Assembly (NCBI GenBank): GCA_002838815.1
Contig: LQGW01000053.1
Coordinates: 1 to 64,000, forward strand
Source: Clostridiaceae bacterium JG1575
Lineage (GTDB): Bacteria; Bacillota; Clostridia; Clostridiales; Clostridiaceae
DNA length: 64,000 bases
Reading direction: 5' to 3'
The notes under the pieces are model-generated. The model did not search any database and was not told the origin of the DNA. It saw only the letters and a list, made by a program, of their open reading frames with translations. Each line of letters starts with the position of its first letter. Positions within the stretch are counted from its first letter, which is position 1. Shown in pieces: positions 35,239 through 43,371 of the stretch. The position numbers and the translations under genes were made by a program.

Positions 35239-35322
35239 AGCCGGCGCCCCCAATGGGGGCTCCTTTCTTTGCTGCGGGTTCTTGTCGGGAGCTCTTTGGG
35301 GGCGGGAAAACCAAAAGATTCG

Positions 35323-35351
35323 TTTACTTTCGGACCAATATATCGTAATAT
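35323..35351 (+). promoter_or_regulatory. Promoter/operator of the arsR-CoADR operon
   Basis: -35 TTTACT (35323-35328), 17-base spacer, -10 TAATAT (35346-35351). An AT-rich imperfect dyad (ATATATCGTAATAT, 35338-35351) overlaps the -10 and is a candidate operator for the downstream ArsR protein. Confidence 0.5.
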
Positions 35352-35373
35352 CCAGATAAAAGGAGAAACGCTC

Positions 35374-35658
35374 GTGGACAATCAGTACGAGAAATATGAA
35401 CAAACGGCACAGCTATTAAAACACATCGCTCACCCGGTGCGCATCTGCATCATCCTGGGGCTCCATCGATGCGGCGGATGCAACGTCACCAAAATGCAGT
35501 GCGGATTGGAATTGCCCCAATCCACTGTTTCGACACATCTAGCCGTGCTTCGGGAACTCGGAGTGGTGGAGGCTACTCGACAAGGAACGGAGCTTACCTA
35601 TCGCTTGGCGGACCTGCGGCTGGTGGAGGTGCTGCGCCTATTGGGCGAAACCATCTAA
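35374..35658 (+). CDS. ArsR/SmtB family repressor, cysteine-rich
   Basis: 94 residues from GTG 35374 (AAAGGAG upstream). ArsR winged helix: HPVRICIILGL, then LPQSTVSTHLAVLRELGVV and the wing QGTELTYRL. Cysteines C25, C33, C36 and C43 cluster at the start of the DNA-binding region. Either metal or persulfide could be the signal; the CoA-disulfide reductase-rhodanese fusion 14 bases downstream favours reactive sulfur or thiol stress. Confidence 0.88.
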   Translation: MDNQYEKYEQTAQLLKHIAHPVRICIILGLHRCGGCNVTKMQCGLELPQSTVSTHLAVLRELGVVEATRQGTELTYRLADLRLVEVLRLLGETI

Positions 35659-35671
35659 GAGGAGAATTATT

Positions 35672-37321
35672 ATGGGAAAGAAGATCGTGATTGTGGGCGG
35701 CGTAGCCGCTGGAGCAACGGCAGCCGCAAGACTTCGTCGTTTGGATGAGGAAGCATCGATTGTGATTTTGGAAAAGGGACCCTACGTCAGTTTTGCCAAC
35801 TGCGGTCTACCATACTACATAGGGGGCATCATCCAAGAGCGAGATGCGCTTTTGGTGACCACGGCCGAAAAGCTATGGACGCGCTTTCGCATTGAGGTTG
35901 CGGAAGAGTCTGAAGTGGTGCGGGTGGATCCCGAACATCAATTGGTCGAGGTGCGCCGGGGCCAGGAACTCGTGACCTATGCCTATGATGAATTGATCTT
36001 GGCGCCCGGGGCCAAGCCCATGACGCCCCCCATCCCGGGCATTGAGTTGCCGAAGGTCCGGGTGCTGCGCAGCGTTCCCGACACCGATGCCATCAAAGCC
36101 ATGGTGGATGATGGCATTCAAAGCGCCACAGTCATTGGCGGGGGCTTTATTGGTTTGGAGGTCTGCGAAAATCTCATGCACCGCGGCGTCACGGTCACTT
36201 TGGTGGAGGCGGCACCCCACATTCTGGCGCCCTTGGATACTGAGATGGCCCTCATCTGCGAAAATGAACTGCGCGCCCATGGGGTCCGATTGATTTTAAA
36301 CGACGGCGTCACGTCCTTTGAGGAAGAGGGCCCCCACATCACGACCACGACGAAAAGCGGGGAAAAAATAACAGCGGACCTCGTCGTGGCGGCCATTGGG
36401 GTCGCTCCGGACACGGCATTTTTGATGGATTCTGGGATAGCGCTCAACGAAAAAGGCTACATCCTTGTGGATCCATATATGGCGACAAATCAACCCCATA
36501 TCTGGGCGGCCGGGGATGCGGTATCCACCTTCGATGCGGTGGGTGGGGGGCGCGCGCAAATTGCGTTAGCCGGTCCGGCCAATCGGCAGGGGCGTCTGTT
36601 GGCGGACAACATTTATGGAGCTCAAAAGGCTTATTGTGGTGCCTTGGGCACCTCCATCCTCAAGCTCTTTGATTTGACGGCGGCCTCTGCCGGCCACAAT
36701 GCAAGAAGACTGCAAAAAGATGGCATCGCCTATCGGGAAGCCTTTGTGCATCCCCACAACCATGCCGGCTATTACCCGGGAGCGCAGCAGATGTGCGCCA
36801 AAATTCTTTTCGCCCCAGACGGAACGCTTTTGGGGGCCCAGGTCGTGGGTCAAAAAGGGACGGACAAGCTCATCGATGTGCTGGCCACTGCCCTGCATTT
36901 CGGCGGTACCGTCGAGGATCTAGAGGAACTGGATTTAGCCTACGCGCCCCCTTATCTTTCGGCCAAATCGCCGGCCAACCTTTTGGGCTACGTCGCGGCC
37001 AATCAGCAGGAGGAATTGGTTCAGACCATGACGATTGAAGAATGGCAGCATTGTGAGACGCCCCAAAACGATCTTCTTTTGGACGTGCGCAATCCCGAGG
37101 AAGTTGCCCAGGGGGCATTGCCGGGCGCGTTGAATATTCCATTGGATTCTTTGAGGGATCGGCTGGGCGAGCTGCCCAAGGATCGGCGCATCGTGGCGTA
37201 TTGTCAAGTGGGGCTGCGCGGGTACCTGGCGTGCCGCATCCTAACTCAATACGGCTTTGACTGCGTCAATCTTCAAGGCGGGTACCGCCTCTTCCACCTG
37301 GGGGATCCCCAGCAAAGCTAA
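35672..37321 (+). CDS. CoA-disulfide reductase with C-terminal rhodanese domain
   Basis: 549 residues: FAD/NAD(P)H pyridine-nucleotide oxidoreductase (about 1-445) plus a rhodanese domain (about 460-545). GGVAAGATAAARLRR binds FAD; FANCGLPYYIGG holds the single redox cysteine C44 of the CoADR family; the second Rossmann motif is VIGGGFIGLEV. The rhodanese part has LLDVRNPEE and its active cysteine C511 in YCQVGLRG. Such fusions reduce CoA-disulfide and CoA-persulfide in anaerobes. Co-transcribed with the ArsR regulator. Confidence 0.93.
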   Translation: MGKKIVIVGGVAAGATAAARLRRLDEEASIVILEKGPYVSFANCGLPYYIGGIIQERDALLVTTAEKLWTRFRIEVAEESEVVRVDPEHQLVEVRRGQELVTYAYDELILAPGAKPMTPPIPGIELPKVRVLRSVPDTDAIKAMVDDGIQSATVIGGGFIGLEVCENLMHRGVTVTLVEAAPHILAPLDTEMALICENELRAHGVRLILNDGVTSFEEEGPHITTTTKSGEKITADLVVAAIGVAPDTAFLMDSGIALNEKGYILVDPYMATNQPHIWAAGDAVSTFDAVGGGRAQIALAGPANRQGRLLADNIYGAQKAYCGALGTSILKLFDLTAASAGHNARRLQKDGIAYREAFVHPHNHAGYYPGAQQMCAKILFAPDGTLLGAQVVGQKGTDKLIDVLATALHFGGTVEDLEELDLAYAPPYLSAKSPANLLGYVAANQQEELVQTMTIEEWQHCETPQNDLLLDVRNPEEVAQGALPGALNIPLDSLRDRLGELPKDRRIVAYCQVGLRGYLACRILTQYGFDCVNLQGGYRLFHLGDPQQS

Positions 37322-37364
37322 AGAAAAGGAGCAACCCTAGGGATGCGGGCGGGTGGCGAAAATC

Positions 37365-37373
37365 TGCTATAAT
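37365..37373 (+). promoter_or_regulatory. Extended -10 promoter of the alarmone synthetase
   Basis: TGCTATAAT, 49 bases before ATG 37422. Confidence 0.55.
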
Positions 37374-37421
37374 GGATTGCGTGGGACAATCGCTGCGTGC
37401 TTTAAAAAAGGGGATGATACG

Positions 37422-38219
37422 ATGGCGAATAATGACTGGGGTACGTTTTACGTCCCCTATGAGCAAGCCATTGAAGAGCTGAAGATCAAGCTTCGAGGCA
37501 TCCGAAAAGAATATCGCAAACGCAAGGAATATTCGCCCATTGAGTTCATCACTGGGCGGGTGAAGGAACTCTCCAGCATGCTGGAGAAGGCCAATAAGTT
37601 CAACATTCCCCACAATCGACTGCGCTTTGAATTGGAGGATATTGCGGGCATTCGCATCATGGTTCAGTTCGTCGACGACATTTGGACCGTGGTGGACCTT
37701 ATGAGAAAGCGCAAGGACATGACGGTGATGTATGAGAAAGACTACGTGACCAACGTCAAGCCCAGCGGCTATCGCTCCTACCATATGGTGGTGCAATACC
37801 CGGTCTACATGGCCGAAGAAGTGGTGGACATTTTGGTGGAAATTCAGATTCGCACCCTCGCCATGAATTTTTGGGCCACTGCCGAGCACTCCCTCAACTA
37901 TAAATATAAACAGCAAATTCCTCCGGCGATTCGCCAAAAGCTTAAAGAATCGGCCGAATCCGCGCATCAGCTGGATGAAGTCATGATGGACATTAAAGAT
38001 GAAATCAAAGACGCTCAGTTGCTCTTTGAAGTGAAATCCGATCTTGTGAGCAACATCATGGGCCAAATTCTCCTGCTCTCCTCCATGGATCGAGGGCGGG
38101 AAGCTTCGAATTATCAGCAGCAGCTCAACCGCCTGGCCGAAAATGCGAACGTCCAGCAGCTCCAAGCACTTTTGGAAGAAGTGAGACGGGACGTCCGCCG
38201 CTTTCGAAACCTCACATAA
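37422..38219 (+). CDS. Small alarmone synthetase (RelQ-type GTP pyrophosphokinase)
   Basis: Makes (p)ppGpp from ATP and GTP/GDP; lacks a hydrolase domain. 265 residues. RFELEDIAGIRIMVQF, KPSGYRSYHMVV and VEIQIRTLAMNFWATAEHSLNYKY are the synthetase core of RelQ/YjbM proteins; the C-terminal 90 residues are helical as in the tetramer-forming family. ATG 37422 follows AAGGGG; the frame is open to 37353 without similarity. Single gene with terminator at 38233-38259. Confidence 0.93.
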   Translation: MANNDWGTFYVPYEQAIEELKIKLRGIRKEYRKRKEYSPIEFITGRVKELSSMLEKANKFNIPHNRLRFELEDIAGIRIMVQFVDDIWTVVDLMRKRKDMTVMYEKDYVTNVKPSGYRSYHMVVQYPVYMAEEVVDILVEIQIRTLAMNFWATAEHSLNYKYKQQIPPAIRQKLKESAESAHQLDEVMMDIKDEIKDAQLLFEVKSDLVSNIMGQILLLSSMDRGREASNYQQQLNRLAENANVQQLQALLEEVRRDVRRFRNLT

Positions 38220-38232
38220 ATCGATCCCGAAG

Positions 38233-38259
38233 AGGCACCCCGATGATCGAGGTGCCTTT
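38233..38259 (+). terminator. Terminator after the alarmone synthetase
   Basis: AGGCACC pairs with GGTGCCT, followed by TTGTTGGGATTTTATT; moderate strength. Confidence 0.6.
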
Positions 38260-38288
38260 GTTGGGATTTTATTGGAAAGGACCCCTCT

Positions 38289-38930
38289 ATGTTGGATGAA
38301 AAACAAAAAGAAGCCATCCGGAAAACTCCGTCCGCCCTGGCCGGCTCTGAGCCCTCGGAAGAGGAGATGCTTTATGCCGTTCAGTGCGCATGGAATAATT
38401 TAAAATACCTGAACAATCCGCCCCCTTCGGTGCGAACCCTCGCGTTGAAAGAAAAAGGCTGGGCGATCCAATACCTCAAAGAGCCGACCCAAGAGGAAGC
38501 CCTCTTGGCCGTGGGGCGTGATGCCGACGCCATCCAATTCCTTTCAAACCCATCGCCCGAGGTGCAGGTGGCGGCGGTGCGGACCTCCTGGCGCGCGCTT
38601 CGCTACATCAGCGATCCCTCGCCCGAAGCAAGACGCTTGGCCGTAGCGCAAAGCGAGCAAGCCATCGGCTATTTAAAGGACGTCAGTGAAGAGGATCTTC
38701 GGGTCTACTTAAAAGAAAACATCAACGTTCTAAAATACCTCCACGATTCCGTGGAGCCGGACTTTTTGAGCGAAGTGCTTCAAGAGGTCTTCTCCGGCGA
38801 TCCTTCAGCGCAGTACATCGGGCAGTTTATGGATCTGGAAGTTTTGAGCATGGATCGCATCGCTTTCGTAGACCGCTACGGCAGCAAAAACGCGAAGATG
38901 CGTCTGGCTGATTACGTCTTGGGGAGGTAG
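38289..38930 (+). CDS. DUF4116-like tandem-repeat protein
   Basis: 213 residues. From about 25 to 155 it is made of six helical repeats of 20-23 residues with the pattern A..x..W..AI.YL..P (for example ALKEKGWAIQYLKEPTQEEA and AAVRTSWRALRYISDPSPEA), close to DUF4116 repeats. Such solenoids bind proteins. It starts the operon with the MoxR ATPase (4 bases downstream) and the VWA/metallopeptidase protein, so a partner or adaptor role is likely. Confidence 0.75.
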   Translation: MLDEKQKEAIRKTPSALAGSEPSEEEMLYAVQCAWNNLKYLNNPPPSVRTLALKEKGWAIQYLKEPTQEEALLAVGRDADAIQFLSNPSPEVQVAAVRTSWRALRYISDPSPEARRLAVAQSEQAIGYLKDVSEEDLRVYLKENINVLKYLHDSVEPDFLSEVLQEVFSGDPSAQYIGQFMDLEVLSMDRIAFVDRYGSKNAKMRLADYVLGR

Positions 38931-38934
38931 GCCA

Positions 38935-40008
38935 ATGAATTTTACACAAACCTATGAGGCCGTGGCTCTGACCGTGGCCAGCGGGGCCGTGCCCCTCATC
39001 ATCGGAGAATCGGGCATCGGAAAAACCGCCCTCATCCGAAGCTTTTCCCAAGATATGGGTCTTTTTTTGGTGACGGTGGACGCCAATCTTCTCAAGGAAG
39101 GGGAGATCGGGGGCCTGCCCACGGTGACGGCAGGGAAAACCTTCTACGCCACCCATCATAAGCTTGCTCAAATTGAAGAATATTTGGAGGCGCACGAAAA
39201 CGGCTGCCTGTTATTCATCGATGAAATCAACCGATGCGATCATGCGGTGCAGCAGGAGTTGATGAATCTAATCCTCAACCGAGAAATCAACGGGTACCAG
39301 CTCTCGCCGCGCGTGGTGGTGGCTGCGGCTATGAATCCGCCGCCCCGCATGGATTCTTTGGGGGAGACCCGCTATCAAGTGGTGGAAATGGATCCGGCTC
39401 AGGAAAATCGGTTTGTATGGCTGCCCATGGATTCCGATCCCAAAGAGTGGATCGTCTGGGGCATGGGGGAAGGCGCCATTCATCCACAAGTGCTGGAATT
39501 TATCGGCATGTTTCCAGAGAGTCTGCATGAAGTCTCCAAGGAAGAAGGCCGCTACGCGACGCCCCGCAGCTGGGAGCGCATCTCCCGCGCGCTTTGGACT
39601 TTGGAAGATAGCGCCTTCAAAGAAGAGGCGCTCTACCACTTTGTGCGCGGAAACGTCGGTCCGGCGCGGGCCCAGGATTTCTTAGGCTTTCGAGCGGATC
39701 AAAAAAACGCCCTGCCTTCCGCGCAAGAGGTTTTAGGGGAAGAACAAATCAGCCAGTGGACCAAAGACGCCTTGGCTCAAGCCTCTCATTCCAGACGCTG
39801 GATCTTTGTCATGAACCTCTTTCGGGCGGCGCAAGAAAAGCCAACCCCGCAAACGCTGCAACGCGTGGCTCAGGTGCTGCTGTTGATGCCCAAGGATTTG
39901 CGCCTCTCGCTGATGCGGGATCTTCGCCGCTCCTTCTATGAGGATTTGTACCCTGCGCTTTTGGCCCAGGAGCTGTTCTTGGAGGCCTTCTATGAGTCCT
40001 TTCGATAA
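38935..40008 (+). CDS. MoxR-type AAA+ ATPase
   Basis: 357 residues. Walker A GESGIGKTA (about 23-31), Walker B CLLFIDEINRC, sensor 1 AAAMNPP. MoxR ATPases act as chaperones that load metals or remodel targets with VWA-domain partners; the partner is the next gene, which overlaps this one by 17 bases. The C-terminal 120 residues form a helical lid without named domain. Confidence 0.88.
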   Translation: MNFTQTYEAVALTVASGAVPLIIGESGIGKTALIRSFSQDMGLFLVTVDANLLKEGEIGGLPTVTAGKTFYATHHKLAQIEEYLEAHENGCLLFIDEINRCDHAVQQELMNLILNREINGYQLSPRVVVAAAMNPPPRMDSLGETRYQVVEMDPAQENRFVWLPMDSDPKEWIVWGMGEGAIHPQVLEFIGMFPESLHEVSKEEGRYATPRSWERISRALWTLEDSAFKEEALYHFVRGNVGPARAQDFLGFRADQKNALPSAQEVLGEEQISQWTKDALAQASHSRRWIFVMNLFRAAQEKPTPQTLQRVAQVLLLMPKDLRLSLMRDLRRSFYEDLYPALLAQELFLEAFYESFR

Positions 40009-41353
40009 GGAACAAGGGGGATCTTTGGGAGAGGCGCCCACCCGATTTGAAACCATGCGGCGCGCTCTTTTGGACAAAGTGGTGGCGTATACCCAAAGTG
40101 GGGTGCTGGATCCTTCCTTCCAGGGAGAATTTCAGCATTTTTTTGAAGAAATTCAGTTTAACCTCGTGCGCCACGGACAGGATTTTTATGCCGTCTTTAC
40201 CCAAGAGATGAAAAAAGAAGTGGATTTTCATTTGAGTTGGCCCTTGGCTGCCGTGGCTGAAGGGGGACTTTGGCGCCTCCTCATCAACCCCATATCCTTT
40301 TTGTTTTGCAGCGAGCGGGAAGTTGCGGCGCTTTTGCGCCACGAAATATTTCACCTCATGTTGGATCATCCCGCAAGAGCCAAAGCGCTGTCGGGTCGCT
40401 TGAGCCCCCTGGCCATTTCCTTGGCCATGGATGTGGCCGTCAATCAGCACCTCACCCATTTGCCGGCTTTTTGTCCGCGGTTGGCTTTCGTCAACCGCAG
40501 TTTGGATCTGGATTTAAAGCTCAACGAGCCCTTGGAGAGCTATGCCCAAGAGATCGAAGCGGCCTTGGCGGAAAAGCCCGAGGCCAAAAGCCTTTTTGTC
40601 TTTCCCAGGGGCATTGAATTGGAAGGGGCTCATGCGCCTTGGCAACAGTACGGCAGCGATGGCGCCGAGCGGCAAAAGGATGCCCTGCATCGCCTGAGGA
40701 ACCGCGCCGAACAAAAGGGGCTGCCCCAGGAGATGCAGGAGCTCGTACGCCCTGGTGGGGGGCAAATCCCCTGGCAAAAAGCCCTGCACGAGGCCCTCTA
40801 CACGCAAAGTGCGGGCCTGCGCAAGACCGTGGCGCGACGCAACCGGCGTCAGCCCGATCGTCTGGATTTAAAAGGAGAACTGCGGGATCATGCGCCCAAG
40901 GTCGTTGTGGCTTTGGATGTGTCTGCCTCCATCACGAAGGAGCACCTGCAACGGAGCCTGGCCGAAATTTTTCCCCTGGCCCGGGCCCTGGGACGCGAGA
41001 TGCGCTTGATTCAATGCGATGACGTCATCCGCTCGGATCGGAAGGTGAAAAGCCTCCAGAAGCTTCCCCCCTTGGAAGAGCGCCGCGGCGCCACGGCCTT
41101 TTCTCCGGTCTTTGAACGCCTGGCCCTTGAAGGAGAGGATCATTGTCTTTTAATCTACTTCACCGATGGAGCGGGCGAACAGGACCTAACGGTGGTTCCG
41201 CGCCACCATACCCTTTGGGTGATCACTGGAGAGTCCTTAAGCTTGCGGCGCCCTTATGGGCGCGTCATCGTCCTTGGAACAGGAGCCAAAGGGGACAATC
41301 ATACTTATGGCCTTCAAGCGATGCGGGAACTGCTGCACGAGTGGGCCCGCTGA
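39992..41353 (+). CDS. VWA-like domain protein with N-terminal metallopeptidase-like domain (DUF2201 type)
   Basis: 453 residues from ATG 39992 (GGAGG upstream). The N-terminal domain has RHEIFHLMLDH, a zincin-type HExxH at 117-121; the C-terminal part is VWA-like with the MIDAS-type DVSAS at 309-313 and a second acidic site at YFTDGAGE. This architecture commonly pairs with a MoxR ATPase. Whether it cleaves proteins is untested. Terminator follows at 41354. Confidence 0.85.
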   Translation: MSPFDKEQGGSLGEAPTRFETMRRALLDKVVAYTQSGVLDPSFQGEFQHFFEEIQFNLVRHGQDFYAVFTQEMKKEVDFHLSWPLAAVAEGGLWRLLINPISFLFCSEREVAALLRHEIFHLMLDHPARAKALSGRLSPLAISLAMDVAVNQHLTHLPAFCPRLAFVNRSLDLDLKLNEPLESYAQEIEAALAEKPEAKSLFVFPRGIELEGAHAPWQQYGSDGAERQKDALHRLRNRAEQKGLPQEMQELVRPGGGQIPWQKALHEALYTQSAGLRKTVARRNRRQPDRLDLKGELRDHAPKVVVALDVSASITKEHLQRSLAEIFPLARALGREMRLIQCDDVIRSDRKVKSLQKLPPLEERRGATAFSPVFERLALEGEDHCLLIYFTDGAGEQDLTVVPRHHTLWVITGESLSLRRPYGRVIVLGTGAKGDNHTYGLQAMRELLHEWAR

Positions 41354-41399
41354 AAAACCCCCAGAAAACCCATATCGTTCCTGGGTTTTCTGGGGGTTT
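41354..41399. terminator. Bidirectional terminator
   Basis: AAACCCCCAGAAAACCCA pairs with TGGGTTTTCTGGGGGTTT around a nine-base loop; shared by the VWA operon and the convergent HesB-like gene. Confidence 0.9.
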
Positions 41400-41429
41400 G
41401 TGGTATTGATTCAAAGAATGGGGCAAAGA

Positions 41430-41768
41430 TTAGACGGCGCATCCTCCGGCGCAGCTGGCGCAGCCGCTGGCGGATTCATCGAGCTTCATGGGACGAAGGG
41501 ACATGCCACCGCCACCATTCTCCTCGTCGCTGAGGATGATAAAGCCCTCGTACTCGTCGATGAGCTCTTTTTCCACTACAAAGGTCAAATCCTGCACTTT
41601 TTCCGTGAGGTCGGATTCGGAAGGCTCGTCCACCATCAGGCCAAAGCGAGGGCCAGAGCACCCAAAGCCAGCCAGTGCAATGCGCACGGTGGTATCCTTG
41701 ATGTCGTTGGCGATCAAAAGGTCTCTGAACTCTTGATACGCGCTGTCGCTGATATTGATCATAGCCAT
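41430..41768 (-). CDS. HesB/IscA-like iron-sulfur protein
   Basis: 112 residues. ISDSAYQEFRDLL and IALAGFGCSGPRFGLMVDEP match the HesB-like group, with an extra C-terminal cysteine cluster (GCASCAGGC). Likely binds iron or an Fe-S cluster; not a canonical IscA. AAGGAG precedes ATG 41768. Promoter and a dyad sit upstream, and Fur-boxed units follow on the far side. Confidence 0.82.
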   Translation of the reverse strand: MAMINISDSAYQEFRDLLIANDIKDTTVRIALAGFGCSGPRFGLMVDEPSESDLTEKVQDLTFVVEKELIDEYEGFIILSDEENGGGGMSLRPMKLDESASGCASCAGGCAV

Positions 41769-41823
41769 TGAAATGTTCTCCTTAATTCATACTGGTTTTG
41801 TCAGGTATCGTATTCCATACCGT

Positions 41824-41852
41824 ATTATATCCCCTTTTTTCCCCTTATACAA
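41824..41852 (-). promoter_or_regulatory. Sigma-A promoter of the HesB-like gene, with nearby dyad
   Basis: Minus strand -35 TTGTAT (41847-41852), 17-base spacer, -10 TATAAT (41824-41829). Just downstream, GGTAT (41804-41808) and ATACC (41817-41821) form a dyad spanning the transcript start, a candidate operator for an unidentified regulator. Confidence 0.7.
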
Positions 41853-41892
41853 GGGAAGAACTCCAGGGGCGGGGGAGGGACCCCAAAGGAAA

Positions 41893-42008
41893 ATAAAAAA
41901 AGAAAGAGCAGTCGGGGTACTGCTCTTTGGAGTGGGGTAATGTACTAATCGTGTAAAAGGGGGAAATAAGAAAATGTGAAGGTTCGGGGAAACCTTGTGA
42001 TCTTCTGT
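41893..42008 (-). ncRNA. Candidate Fur-regulated small RNA, copy A
   Basis: A minus-strand unit of about 115 bases. An extended -10 (TGTTACTAT, 42015-42023) lies 15 bases below a Fur-type box; the 3' end is an intrinsic terminator with arms 41903-41912 and 41919-41928 plus a U-run. Between them, 41930-41990 carries a core shared almost base for base with copy B, including a C-rich stretch (TATTTCCCCCTTTTACACG) complementary to purine-rich ribosome sites. The one short frame inside (23 codons) is not kept in copy B, so RNA function is favoured. Confidence 0.68.
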
Positions 42009-42038
42009 GAATTCATAGTAACATACTCAGGATGCAAA

Positions 42039-42053
42039 TGATAGTCTTTATCA
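42039..42053 (-). promoter_or_regulatory. Fur-type box, copy A
   Basis: TGATA-N5-TATCA, the frame of the Gram-positive Fur 7-1-7 box TGATAATNATTATCA. Placed just upstream of the copy A extended -10. Confidence 0.7.
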
Positions 42054-42209
42054 ACTAGTTTATTGTTAATAATTTATGAACAAATGCCGCGACTCGGGAT
42101 GCGGGGTGTCCTTTTCCAAAAGGCGCTCAGCAAAAAGGCTCAAGATTTTTGGAAAAAAAGTCCTATTGCAATCTTTGCAGAAGGAAAAACCAGCGAACAA
42201 AAGAATTTG

Positions 42210-42325
42210 CAAAAAAGAGGGAAAGAGCAGTCGGGGTACTGCTCTTTCTTGGGGTAATGCACTAATCGTGTAAAAGGGGGAAATAGGAAAATGTGAAGGT
42301 TCGGGTTGTTCTTCATGTCTTCCGT
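42210..42325 (-). ncRNA. Candidate Fur-regulated small RNA, copy B
   Basis: Second copy of the unit, about 317 bases from copy A in the same orientation. Extended -10 TGGTATGAT at 42332-42340, terminator arms 42222-42231 and 42238-42247, U-run to about 42210. The distance from Fur box to -10 is the same as in copy A. The core (42250-42306) differs from copy A at only a few positions, while flanks have diverged, the pattern of a duplicated regulatory RNA. Confidence 0.68.
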
Positions 42326-42355
42326 GAACTGATCATACCACATCAAACACCTAAA

Positions 42356-42370
42356 TGATAGTAGTTATCA
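42356..42370 (-). promoter_or_regulatory. Fur-type box, copy B
   Basis: TGATAGTAGTTATCA on the plus strand; same TGATA-N5-TATCA pattern and same spacing to its -10 as copy A. Confidence 0.7.
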
Positions 42371-42565
42371 ACTAGAAAATAGTAAACAATATGTGAACGA
42401 AAAGAGGGGCGGCCAAATCATGAAGCTTGTCAACGCCGTTTCATTTTTCTACGAATTTCTCCTCCAATGGCCAAAATAATGGGAGCAAGGAAATAAAGTG
42501 TAAGAAGAACCCTAAAAGCAAGATGCTTTTGAATCCCTGGGCTCGACGGAAAAGGAGCATAAAGC

Positions 42566-43018
42566 ATGGCAAAAATACGTTGTTTGGGGGCGGATCTTTT
42601 TGACGAAAAAGAACTCGTTTACCCGGCCTTCGCCTCAAGGAGGCAGGCTTTGATGTCGAATTTGCCGGAAAAACTAAAGATGTTGTCTATAAGAGCAAGC
42701 ACGGCCTTTTGCAAAAAAAGCGGCTGGGCGTATGAATAGGTGGATGAAAAGAACTTTGCGGGTCTTTTCACTCCTGGGGGCTATGCGCCGGATCGCATTC
42801 GAACCCATGAAAAGGCTCTGGACTTGGTGGGCATTTCCGCAGGAGGGGTCAAAGGACGCACCCTCACCGCTACGCCCGTCATCCGTTGGAATCTGGAAAA
42901 CGCCGGGACGTATTGGGTCGATGAAGCGCCCACGGTGGACGCTCACTTGATCAGCGCCACAAGTCCGCAGGATCTGCCCGAATACGTCAAGGCCTATCGA
43001 AACGTCTTAAAAAATCCT
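42566..43018 (+). pseudogene. Broken DJ-1/PfpI family gene
   Basis: ATG 42566 follows AAAGGAG. The first frame gives a PfpI start; the match then shifts frame (RLKEAGFDVEFAGKTKDVVYKSKHG, near 42625-42700), meets a stop, and shifts again to NFAGLFTPGGYAPDRIRTHEKALDLV and VKGRTLTATPVIRWNLENAGTYWVDEAPTVDAHLIS. The segment between ALDLV and VKGRTL that should hold the nucleophile cysteine is missing. At least two frame changes plus an internal deletion: a dead gene. Confidence 0.8.
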
Positions 43019-43083
43019 AGAGTTGTTGTTGGGTGCCGGTGGAAAGCCCCGGGAGCAAAGGGCCATTCGCGCCTTGAAACAAT

Positions 43084-43132
43084 AAAAGGCCGTCCGTTCT
43101 TCACTATGAGAGAAGAACGGACGGCCTTTTTC
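43084..43132. terminator. Strong terminator hairpin
   Basis: AAAAGGCCGTCCGTTCTT pairs perfectly with AAGAACGGACGGCCTTTT, followed by TTC. Confidence 0.85.
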
Positions 43133-43252
43133 TTAGCCAGAGCTTTGAGCAAAAAAAAGATCAGGGGGAGATGAGTCAAAGGCTGGAAGAAAAAGGCTAA
43201 GGTTGGGCAGTGTGTTTCAAAGGACGAAGGAAGAAACACCAACAAAGGGTGT

Positions 43253-43336
43253 TTAAAGGCCCAAGACCTTCAGGGCCAGCAAAAGAAGCAGGACCAAAAG
43301 GTAGGGCAAGACGCTATGAAGCTTACGAACCATCAT
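43253..43336 (-). CDS. 27-residue hydrophobic peptide
   Basis: Starts at tandem ATG codons (43336 or 43333) behind GGGAGG and ends at TAA 43253. The peptide has a basic N-terminus (MMVRKLH) and a leucine-rich membrane helix to the end. A near-consensus promoter lies about 30 bases upstream and a small hairpin (43234-43254) overlaps the stop. The build resembles type I toxins or small membrane regulators; no antisense RNA promoter was recognised, so the role is open. Confidence 0.6.
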   Translation of the reverse strand: MMVRKLHSVLPYLLVLLLLLALKVLGL

Positions 43337-43371
43337 GGCCTCCCAAGGATTCTTAATACCCTCATGATCCT

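Noticed and set aside
41430-41460. HesB-like selenoprotein
   Set aside because: HesB-like selenoproteins exist, but here the tail cysteines are all TGC/TGT codons and the stop is normal.
42140-42346. 68-codon minus-strand frame across the copy B RNA unit
   Set aside because: Copy A has no equivalent frame, while promoter, core and terminator are shared; RNA explains the conservation better.
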